Source: Actibacterium pelagium (lineage in GTDB: Bacteria > Pseudomonadota > Alphaproteobacteria > Rhodobacterales > Rhodobacteraceae). From it: a DNA stretch of 64,000 bases. The position numbers and the translations under genes were made by a program. The notes under the pieces are model-generated. The model worked only from the letters and a program-made list of their open reading frames with translations, was not told the origin of the DNA and made no database searches. The DNA lies in NCBI RefSeq assembly GCF_002285415.1, contig NZ_NSBU01000004.1:884001-948000 (forward strand). The letters are read 5' to 3'. This document shows positions 8,902 to 16,145 of this stretch, piece by piece (the first letter of the stretch is position 1; each line of letters starts with the position of its first letter).

Positions 8902-9872
8902 CCACTCCTGTCCTTTCCATCCGCAACCTTTCGGTCGAAATTCCAACCCGCCAAGGGATCGTGAAGCCTGTCGATGGCGTGAGCTACGACATTTCCGAAG
9001 GCGAGATTCTGGGTGTCGTCGGTGAAAGCGGCGCAGGCAAGTCGATGGCCGGTAATGCCGTGATTGGGCTGCTGAACGCACCGGCCCATATCTCGGGTGG
9101 TGAGATCTGGCTGAATGGCGTGCGCATCGACCCGCTGAAGGGCGAGGAGATGCGCAAGCTGCGCGGCAAAGAGATCGGGATGATCTTTCAGGACCCTCTG
9201 ACATCGCTGAACCCATTGCTGACCGTCGGTGATCAGTTGGCAGAGACGATGCTGACCCATCTTCCCATTTCCCGGAAAGAGGCCGCCGAGCGCGCCGTTG
9301 CCGCTTTGGAAGAAGTGGGGATTCCAGGTGCTGCAGAACGGATCGACAGTTATCCGCATGAGTTCTCCGGCGGTATGCGGCAGCGGGTGGTCATTGCCCT
9401 TGCGCTATGTGCCGAACCTAGCCTTGTCATCGCTGACGAGCCGACAACCGCGCTGGATGTGTCGGTTCAGGCGCAGATCATCTCGCTTTTGAAGCGGCTG
9501 TGCCGAGAGCGTGGAACCGCGGTCATGCTGATCACCCACGATATGGGCGTGATTGCCGAGGCCGCCGATCGTGTCGCCGTGATGTATGCTGGCCGTTTGG
9601 CGGAACTTGGCAATGTCCGGGATGTTTTGACACAACCGCGACACCCCTACACGCATGGGCTTATGGCCTCGACCCCGCTGGCATCCGAGGGGCAAAAACG
9701 GTTGCACCAAATCCCCGGCGCAATGCCGCGCCTTCAGCACATGCCCAATGGCTGTGCCTTTCATCCCAGATGTCCCAAAGTTCAAAAAAGATGCAGTCAC
9801 GACCCGCTGCCGCCGATGGCCGAAGGCCGCGCGGCGTGCTGGTCGCCACTGCTTGCGGAGGCGGTTGAATGA
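8898..9872 (+). CDS. Peptide ABC transporter ATPase, DppD type
   Basis: Cytoplasmic ATPase, 324 residues. Starts at TTG 8898, overlapping the permease stop TGA. Walker A GESGAGKS (about 41-48), Q-loop FQDP, signature SGGMRQR (about 157-163), Walker B LVIADEPTTALD, H-loop THDMG. The C-terminal oligopeptide/dipeptide extension has the Cys-rich GCAFHPRCPKVQKRCSHDPLP motif found in this subfamily. ATGA overlap with the next ATPase. Forms a heterodimer with the DppF-type protein (family knowledge). Confidence 0.94.
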   Translation: MTTPVLSIRNLSVEIPTRQGIVKPVDGVSYDISEGEILGVVGESGAGKSMAGNAVIGLLNAPAHISGGEIWLNGVRIDPLKGEEMRKLRGKEIGMIFQDPLTSLNPLLTVGDQLAETMLTHLPISRKEAAERAVAALEEVGIPGAAERIDSYPHEFSGGMRQRVVIALALCAEPSLVIADEPTTALDVSVQAQIISLLKRLCRERGTAVMLITHDMGVIAEAADRVAVMYAGRLAELGNVRDVLTQPRHPYTHGLMASTPLASEGQKRLHQIPGAMPRLQHMPNGCAFHPRCPKVQKRCSHDPLPPMAEGRAACWSPLLAEAVE

Positions 9873-10834
9873 ACGCCTATGTCACCATCAAAGCGCTGAC
9901 CCGGGTGTTTGACGTCTCAAAACCTTGGTTGAACCGTATTCTCGAACGTCGTGGCAAGGCCTTGCTGACCGCCGTATCCAACGTGGATTTCCAAATCGAA
10001 GAACGGACCACCTATGCCCTTGTCGGTGAAAGCGGGTCCGGTAAATCGACCATTGGGCGGATGTTGGTCGGGCTTTTGGACCCGTCCGAAGGGGACGTGC
10101 AGGTCGATGGCGTCAACCTTGCCACCGAAGCAGACGCCGCCAAGGTTGCCAAGGTGCGGTCACACATCCAGATGATCTTTCAGGATCCTTATGCCTCTCT
10201 CAATCCAAGATGGCGGGTCCGCGATATCATTGCAGAACCCGTAGCCTCTAAAGGCGGAGAGACCGAAGGTCTGGCAGAACGGCTGTTGGAACAAGTGGGT
10301 CTTCACCCCTCGGACGCGGGCAAGTTCCCGCACGAGTTTTCGGGCGGTCAGCGCCAACGGATTTGTATCGCGCGCGCCTTGGCGTCCGAACCCCGGCTGA
10401 TCGTCTGCGACGAGCCGACCTCGGCCCTAGACGTTTCGGTTCAGGCGCAGGTTCTGAACCTGATGAGCGACCTGAAAGAAGAGTTGGGGCTGACCTATCT
10501 TCTGATCACGCACGACCTGACAGTTGTGCGTCACATGGCTGATCGGATTGGCGTGCTTTATCTGGGTCGTCTTGTGGAAGAAGCAGATCCGCAGTCCCTT
10601 TTTGACGCGCCCAAGCACCCCTACACGCAAATGCTTTTGGATGCCGCGCCGCGAATGGATGGCTTCGGCCGCGAAGTGCCGCCGCCTCAGGGGGAAATCC
10701 CCGATCCTATTGATCCGCCATCGGGGTGTGCCTTCCATCCGCGATGCCCGATCGCCGAAGACATTTGCCGCCAAGAACGCCCCGAAATGAAAGCTTTGGG
10801 AAAAGGGCGGGTTGCCTGCCACCTGGCGCGTTAA
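9869..10834 (+). CDS. Peptide ABC transporter ATPase, DppF type
   Basis: Second ATPase, 321 residues, starting at ATG 9869 inside the ATGA overlap. Walker A GESGSGKS (about 53-60), Q-loop FQDPYASLNPR, signature SGGQRQR, Walker B LIVCDEPTSALD, H-loop THDLTV, and the C-terminal SGCAFHPRCPIAEDIC cysteine motif. Last gene of the operon. It is followed only by a weak hairpin at 10894-10914. Confidence 0.94.
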   Translation: MNAYVTIKALTRVFDVSKPWLNRILERRGKALLTAVSNVDFQIEERTTYALVGESGSGKSTIGRMLVGLLDPSEGDVQVDGVNLATEADAAKVAKVRSHIQMIFQDPYASLNPRWRVRDIIAEPVASKGGETEGLAERLLEQVGLHPSDAGKFPHEFSGGQRQRICIARALASEPRLIVCDEPTSALDVSVQAQVLNLMSDLKEELGLTYLLITHDLTVVRHMADRIGVLYLGRLVEEADPQSLFDAPKHPYTQMLLDAAPRMDGFGREVPPPQGEIPDPIDPPSGCAFHPRCPIAEDICRQERPEMKALGKGRVACHLAR

Positions 10835-10893
10835 GGATGGCGCCCAGGGCGAGTTCTATGCGGGCCTTAGGATAGGCCGACCTTCTGCCTTCA

Positions 10894-10914
10894 GGCCCCT
10901 CTCGGCAAGGGGCC
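10894..10914 (+). terminator. Weak hairpin after the peptide transporter operon
   Basis: Stem GGCCCCT (10894-10900) with AGGGGCC (10908-10914), loop CTCGGCA, no T-tract. It could mark the operon end but is only a candidate. Confidence 0.35.
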
Positions 10915-10972
10915 GAACTCCAATTCACGCAACCGTAAAAGGGATGCGCAAAGCCTGATCGTTCAGCCCTGA

Positions 10973-11476
10973 ATCGAAAGCCCGGAATTTGGCCCGACTA
11001 TGGGCAGCATGGTTTCTGACAGCCAACGCGACCGGGTACTTGGCATGGTCGCCGCTGCCGTATCCGAAGGCGCGCAGGTGATCACTGGGGGCCGCAAGCC
11101 CAATCGTCAGGGCGCGTTCATGGAGCCTACGGTTCTTGAGGTCACCTCTGACATGGCCATCGCCAAGGAAGAGGTCTTTGGCCCAGTCCTTTCGGTCGTG
11201 CCCTTCCGCTACAATGCACAGGCGATACAGATCGCCAACGCTACCGACTACGGTCTGGTGGCGGGTGTTTTTACCCGCAATCTGGATTATTCAACAGGGG
11301 CCGCTCGCCAATTGCGCGCTGGCCAGATATTTGTGAATGAGTGGTTCGCAGGCGAGGTCGAAACCCCGTTCGGCGGCTACGGGAAGTCCGGATACGGTCG
11401 TGAAAAGGGGCGCGAGGCATTGTGGAACTACGTCCAGACCAAGAACATCGCCATCAAACTGGGAGGCCAGCCATGA
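10973..11476 (+). pseudogene. Aldehyde dehydrogenase remnant (C-terminal third only)
   Basis: The frame is open from just after a TGA at 10970-10972; from about 10988 it aligns with the C-terminal part of NAD-dependent aldehyde dehydrogenases (FGPTMGSMVSDSQRDRV, KEEVFGPVLSVVPF, NATDYGLVAGVFTRN, EVETPFGGYGKSGYGREKG). The family is about 480 residues; here only about 160 remain, without the Rossmann part, the catalytic Cys or the general-base Glu. ATG 11000 has no ribosome site, and nothing resembling the missing two thirds is seen upstream. It still ends in an ATGA overlap with the next gene, so it is the relic of an operon partner. Confidence 0.8.
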
Positions 11477-11853
11477 GCACTTTTGACGAAGACCTTTTCC
11501 TGAAAGGACTGGAACAGCGGAAATCCACCCTTGGGGCTGAATATGTAGAGAAAAATTTGGCCGCTGCAGATGATTTCACCCGCCCATTCCAAGAGGCGAT
11601 GACAGCTTGGTGCTGGGGCTTTGGCTGGGGGGACGAGGTGATCGACGCCAAGACTCGCTCTATGATGAATCTTTCGATGATCGGTGCCTTGGGCAAGATG
11701 CATGAATGGGAGCTTCACTGCCGAGGGGCCATTAACAACGGCGTCACCCCCGAAGAAATCCGGGCGATCATCCATGTGATCGGAATCTACTGCGGTGTTC
11801 CGCAGGCCCTTGAATGCTTTCGCGCTGCACGCAAGGTTTTGGAGGAAGGCTAG
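11473..11853 (+). CDS. Carboxymuconolactone decarboxylase (AhpD-like) family protein
   Basis: A 126-residue cytoplasmic protein starting at ATG 11473, overlapping the stop of the ALDH remnant. CMD fold: helices with FTRPFQEAMTAWCWGFGWGDEVIDAKTRSMMNLSMIGALGKMHEWELHCRGAINNGVTPEEIRAIIHVIGIYCGVPQALECFRAARKVL. This resembles PcaC-like gamma-carboxymuconolactone decarboxylases; the H-x3-E-x2-H arrangement replaces the CxxC of peroxidase-type AhpD. The substrate is unknown. Its intended partner, the aldehyde dehydrogenase, is broken, so it may now be under relaxed selection or driven by read-through. Confidence 0.8.
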   Translation: MSTFDEDLFLKGLEQRKSTLGAEYVEKNLAAADDFTRPFQEAMTAWCWGFGWGDEVIDAKTRSMMNLSMIGALGKMHEWELHCRGAINNGVTPEEIRAIIHVIGIYCGVPQALECFRAARKVLEEG

Positions 11854-11892
11854 CGCCTTTAGCCCGATGCGTAATTCCGTCCTTGGATGAGA

Positions 11893-13212
11893 TCAGAATT
11901 TCGAGCCCCATCGCGGATGCGCATCGTCGATGACCAACGTGTGAGAGTGGTGCCTCTCTCCATTCAGATGGGGATGATCCAGTGGGAGGTTTTCGTGGGT
12001 GTGCTCCACGGTGTCAGACGTTCCTGATGGCCACATGCGCATTGCAAAGACAACTCCGATCAACCCAAGACCTGCCAAGGATAAAGCAGTCGGCGCCGTG
12101 CCAAACGTTGTCATAAGCCATCCCGACAGCGGGTAGGTAATCAGCCAGCAGACATGTGAAAGAGCAAACTGCGCCGCGAAAACAGCTGGGCGGTCCTCGG
12201 GATGAGCAGAGCGTCGAAGCAAGCGGCCCGACGGCGTCAGAACGGCTGCATAGCCAAGACCGATGACCAGCCAGAAAGCCAAGAGGCTGGGCCAAGAAAG
12301 GCCTGCGCCCAGTTTGACGCCCACCATTGCAACCAGTGATCCGATCATGACCCATCCACCCGTCAGCATTACAGGCCGGTCGGGCAGGCGATCCAGCAAA
12401 CGTGGCAGGGCCAGCGCCGCGACCATGCTTCCAGCTCCGAACGCGAACATGGCCCATGCCAGCGCAGTTTCGCCTAGCCCAAGTTGGCCGCGCACCAGAA
12501 CGACAGAGTTTACCAGAACCATTGCCCCCGCGCTTGCGGCGGTAAGGTTCAAGGCCAGAAGGCCCCGCAGGCGCGGTGTTGCAAGGTAAATGCGGATCCC
12601 CCGCGTTGTGCGGTCATATATGCCGCGTCGTTCGGTGGCCTTCGGACTTGGCAAGAGGACCGAGACCACCAAAAGTGCCGAAGCGGCAAAGCCGATTACG
12701 GTCCCGAAGAAGAGCATATTGAAGCTCATGACCGCCAAAAGCAGGGCGGCGAGTGTTGGCGAGACGATGTTCTCAAGATCATAAGCAAGCCGCGACAGGG
12801 ACAAGGCGCGGGTATACTTTGCTTCGTCGGGCAGGACATCGGGGATAGTGGCCTGAAACGTCGGGGTGAATGCGGCAGAAGCCGATTGCAGCAAGAAGAT
12901 CAGAACATAGACCTGCCAAACCTCGGCGACGAACGGAAGGCAGAAAGCAGCGCCCGCGCGGACCAGATCAAGGGTCACCAGCAGAGCGCGCCGATTGATA
13001 CGGTCGGCAAAAGCTCCGGCGATCGGGGCGATGCCAACATAGGCAACCATCTTGATGGTGAAGACGGTACCAAGGACCATGGCGGCACCATCTTGCGCAA
13101 GGTCATAGGCGAGCAGTCCAAGCGCCACGGTCGCAAGCCCTGTTCCCAAAAGGGCGAAGACTTGGGCTAGGAAAAGATGTCGATAAGTACGGTCAAATAG
13201 GACTTCGAGCAT
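11893..13212 (-). CDS. MFS transporter with His-rich C-terminal tail
   Basis: 439 residues, about twelve hydrophobic segments, major facilitator fold (loop 2 ADRINRRALLVTLDLVRAG is the characteristic motif between TM2 and TM3). The last ~40 residues are hydrophilic and rich in His (HTHENLPLDHPHLNGERHHS, then HTLVIDDAHPRW), a feature shared with some metal-efflux MFS proteins such as NreB-type; metal transport is therefore possible but not shown. Convergent with the CMD-like gene. A long upstream gap (13213-13498) holds no second gene. Confidence 0.8.
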   Translation of the reverse strand: MLEVLFDRTYRHLFLAQVFALLGTGLATVALGLLAYDLAQDGAAMVLGTVFTIKMVAYVGIAPIAGAFADRINRRALLVTLDLVRAGAAFCLPFVAEVWQVYVLIFLLQSASAAFTPTFQATIPDVLPDEAKYTRALSLSRLAYDLENIVSPTLAALLLAVMSFNMLFFGTVIGFAASALLVVSVLLPSPKATERRGIYDRTTRGIRIYLATPRLRGLLALNLTAASAGAMVLVNSVVLVRGQLGLGETALAWAMFAFGAGSMVAALALPRLLDRLPDRPVMLTGGWVMIGSLVAMVGVKLGAGLSWPSLLAFWLVIGLGYAAVLTPSGRLLRRSAHPEDRPAVFAAQFALSHVCWLITYPLSGWLMTTFGTAPTALSLAGLGLIGVVFAMRMWPSGTSDTVEHTHENLPLDHPHLNGERHHSHTLVIDDAHPRWGSKF

Positions 13213-13438
13213 GGTGATCTCAATAATAGCAGACCGTTCAAGATAGTCTTCACGACGTGAACCACTCGGCGACCGATCGACTGAGCCTCTGTAAAAAGAG
13301 TTTTGGGCCGTCCAGATGTGAATACAGTTGGTTCAATGACGTTAGCTGATAGGCGATGCCTGTCGTGTTTATGTCCGCGACGGGTGGCACCAAAGCGCCG
13401 TTCCTGCGTAGACTCGAATAATCGCCGGAGGGGCATAC

Positions 13439-13465
13439 AGATCGCGGACCAATGGTCCGCGATCT
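13439..13465. repeat. Perfect 12-bp inverted repeat
   Basis: AGATCGCGGACC (13439-13450) and GGTCCGCGATCT (13454-13465) separated by AAT. It lies 33 bases beyond the stop of the leftward secreted-protein gene, where a terminator would be expected, but a T-rich stretch (ATTTGTTTG) follows only in the rightward direction. The rest of 13213-13498 holds no gene I can support. Confidence 0.6.
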
Positions 13466-13498
13466 ATTTGTTTGATCCTTAGTAAATCGGTGCAGAAC

Positions 13499-14953
13499 CT
13501 ATGGCCGACACGCAACCTCTTGAGAACTGATCTCTTTGTTTAAAAGAAGCGCGTCCGGATCAAGGTCGAAGCGCAGAACACCAAGCTCACAACTCTGGGC
13601 GAGTGTTTCAGCAGCGAAACCGACGTTCTCTCTAATTCTATCGGCTTCTGCCCAGCTGACCCCGGAACTCTCCCTTAACCAGTTCCAAGTCGGTCCATCA
13701 TTCGTCAAGTCAGCCGCCAAAGCATGCAAACTGCGGTAGGTATCTGCGTCGAAGTGGCGAACCCGGGCAAGCATACCAGTCATGAATGCATCATTCTGGT
13801 ATTCCACTTTCACGGCGGCATCGTTGTCATTCAGGGCAAGGCGCGATACCGGCATCGCATCTTCCGGAACTGCCCCGTCACCTGGCTCGTGATTGTCCTC
13901 CTTCGCCCACTGAACGGCACCTTCGGAAACCCATGCGTAATAGTCGCTACGGTCGATGTTACCGGGCCGGTCCTTTTGAGAGAGGATGAAATCAAGCAGC
14001 GTCGTTTCAGCCAATTCTCTCGCCCAATAGGCTACTTGGGCAGTCGATAGACCGTCTGGCATTGTTTCAAAGGCAGGCGGCACGGCGCGCTCTATCCCGA
14101 TCTTCGCGGCCTCGTCCAATGGGGCATCAATCATCAGTGTGATATAGCCTGGTGTCAGCATGAAATGCCGCATTTCCTCGACATCTCCGAGACCGTCGTC
14201 TTCAATGCCATTCACTTCTTCATCAAAGCCGCTGCCTTGGGCATGGAGAAGGGTGCCATACGCGCGCAAACCGTCCTCTAACAGAATATCCGCGGCAGTT
14301 CCGTAGCCTCCTTCCTTCGAGTAGCTCTCTGGATCGCGAATTGCGTCTACGATGGCTTGCCAGGCAGCATTGACCTTTTGGGTTCGCAAACTGCCAGCGG
14401 TGAAATGCGCCCCGCCTAGAGCGACTTCTCCAAGCAGTACCTGCTGGTCCATCGAACGCCAGACAGCAGGTGCCACTTCGACGTTCATGTTCAGGTAGCG
14501 AGACAGATGATAGTAGAGGATCGGCGCAGGCGCATAAGCAGCGCTTGTCCCCGGTTGGTTCATAGTGAACTTGAGACGGGCGAGTTCACGGGTGGCGACG
14601 TAGCGGGCAGCTTTTCCGCCCGCGCAGATATCTTCCTGAAACTTACGTCGCTCGCCTTCCAATTTGCTCCCCACGAGATCGTACAAGACGACCGAAGGGC
14701 TGGTGGACCAGATCTTTGGGCAGATCCCAATGTCCATGCTATAGAGGTCCATCGCACACAGCGCTTCTTCCTGCGCAATATCCTCGTCAGTATAGGTCGC
14801 GCCGGGCATCGGGCTGGTGCGAATGCATTGCTCGCTGACCCCAAACCAACTGCTGAACTCGCTCACGGTGCCCGTGACGTTGGAGCCCGCTTCGGCAATG
14901 TTGGCGATGCCTAAAGCAAACGAACAAAGGACAAGTGGCCGTAAACTTTTCAT
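13499..14953 (-). CDS. Secreted protein of unknown function
   Basis: 484 residues from ATG 14953 (MKSLRPLVLCSFALGIANIAEAG), chosen because it gives a signal peptide and has AGGAGGG upstream; the frame extends 52 codons further but that part is not protein-like. I do not recognise the family. The mature part is largely helical and acidic, with paired Cys (VSEQC, EEALC, IGIC, QEDIC) that may form disulfides in the periplasm, and a conserved-looking stretch NQPGTSAAYAPAPILYYHLS. It sits at the left edge of the accessory region, divergent from a transglycosylase-like gene, so an envelope role is plausible but only by position. Confidence 0.7.
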   Translation of the reverse strand: MKSLRPLVLCSFALGIANIAEAGSNVTGTVSEFSSWFGVSEQCIRTSPMPGATYTDEDIAQEEALCAMDLYSMDIGICPKIWSTSPSVVLYDLVGSKLEGERRKFQEDICAGGKAARYVATRELARLKFTMNQPGTSAAYAPAPILYYHLSRYLNMNVEVAPAVWRSMDQQVLLGEVALGGAHFTAGSLRTQKVNAAWQAIVDAIRDPESYSKEGGYGTAADILLEDGLRAYGTLLHAQGSGFDEEVNGIEDDGLGDVEEMRHFMLTPGYITLMIDAPLDEAAKIGIERAVPPAFETMPDGLSTAQVAYWARELAETTLLDFILSQKDRPGNIDRSDYYAWVSEGAVQWAKEDNHEPGDGAVPEDAMPVSRLALNDNDAAVKVEYQNDAFMTGMLARVRHFDADTYRSLHALAADLTNDGPTWNWLRESSGVSWAEADRIRENVGFAAETLAQSCELGVLRFDLDPDALLLNKEISSQEVACRP

Positions 14954-15395
14954 GGGAACCCTCCTGAATAATCTTGTTCTTAAGGTGTAACTTTTACGCT
15001 GCTTTGGCTGCGTCACCATGATTTGGATCAACGCAAGAGCGGGCAAATACAGCGACCAAGTTGCTTGAAAGGGGGCAATATGCGAGGGCGGTGTTGCTGA
15101 TTTCGCCACGGGCCATAAGCGCCTTTGGCCAAGTAGGTGCCGACAAATTTGCGCGTCTCAAAGCCGAGCGGTGTTTTCTTGGGGAAGATGGGTTTTGTTG
15201 GGCGCCTTTGAAAGGGAACGACAGCAGTGGAGAGGCGCCATCGGCGGGAAATCACCTACCGGCCGACGCAGATTTGCCCGATTTCCGCTGCATAATGTCC
15301 CTCACAGGGTTTTCCGATTGCGCAGTGATTGGTGCGCGTCCGATAGCAGTTCGAATGTTTCTGATAACTGAATCGAGATTAAAGCGAGGGACACT
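14954..15395. other. Long divergent intergenic region
   Basis: 442 bases between two divergent secreted-protein genes. Frames on both strands exist (15061-15402 plus, 15028-15255 minus) but have no recognisable domain and no convincing ribosome sites, so I do not call them. The segment presumably holds both promoters; no clear motif was identified. Confidence 0.4.
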
Positions 15396-16061
15396 ATGTT
15401 GAATATTGTACGCCGCGCAGCGGCCATCTCGGCTGCTTTGCTGTCAAGTTTTGTTTCGGCCCAGGCTCAGGACAAGGCAACGTCTTGGGCTCAGTTCGGG
15501 GATCGTGAAGTCGTCGTGTTGGCTGCGTCCGAGCCGAAGCCGTATGATGCCTTCTTGGCTGAACTTCGCCACATGGAATCGCGTGGGAACTACCGCGCTG
15601 TGAATACCCTGAATTTCCTCGGGGCCTATCAGTTTGGCGAAGCTGCGCTGATTGATCTTGGATACGTTCGTCGGGATAGAAATATATCCGACAACAACTT
15701 CGGCGGTGGGTTCACAGGCAAGGACGGTATCCGATCGGTGAACGACTTCCTCAACAACCCAAGAGTTCAAGACAAAGCCGCCCGGAATTGGGTCAAACTG
15801 ATGTGGCACTACATCGAGTCCGAAGGTCTTCATCGCTATGCGTGGACGCGTACGGGCGATGTGGTTCTTACACCAAGCGGAATGCTGGGTGCCACGCATC
15901 TGCTTGGGACTGGCGGGCTGCGCAAATTCATCAAGTCAGGCGGCAGCCGGAAAATCGTCGATCCGTACGGCACACCGATCTACAGGTATGTCAGAACCCT
16001 TGCTGGTTATGAAATTCCGTTTGCACCTAAAAGGCCGGCTAAGCTGGCATCGCTGAACTAA
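15396..16061 (+). CDS. Secreted lysozyme/transglycosylase-like enzyme
   Basis: 221 residues with a signal peptide (MLNIVRRAAAISAALLSSFVSAQAQ), so periplasmic or exported. The catalytic core pattern of lysozyme-fold lytic transglycosylases is visible: FLAELRHMESRGNYRAVN with the probable catalytic Glu61, then NFLGAYQFGEAAL, and a C-terminal TPSGMLGATHLLGTGGLRKFI. It would cleave peptidoglycan glycan strands; enzymes of this type often make room for envelope-spanning machinery. Start ATG 15396 has GAGGG upstream. The substrate is inferred from fold motifs only. Next gene is convergent. Confidence 0.7.
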   Translation: MLNIVRRAAAISAALLSSFVSAQAQDKATSWAQFGDREVVVLAASEPKPYDAFLAELRHMESRGNYRAVNTLNFLGAYQFGEAALIDLGYVRRDRNISDNNFGGGFTGKDGIRSVNDFLNNPRVQDKAARNWVKLMWHYIESEGLHRYAWTRTGDVVLTPSGMLGATHLLGTGGLRKFIKSGGSRKIVDPYGTPIYRYVRTLAGYEIPFAPKRPAKLASLN

Positions 16062-16145
16062 CGTCCGCTTTTCCACTAGGTAACAAACGTGTTGCCGATT
16101 GAAACGGGTACCCGAGGGCGTGCTGCTCGGAGCTTCGCTCGCCCT

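Noticed and set aside
15028-15402. Frames on both strands (113 and 75 codons) between two secreted-protein genes
   Set aside because: No ribosome sites or recognisable domains; overlap each other.
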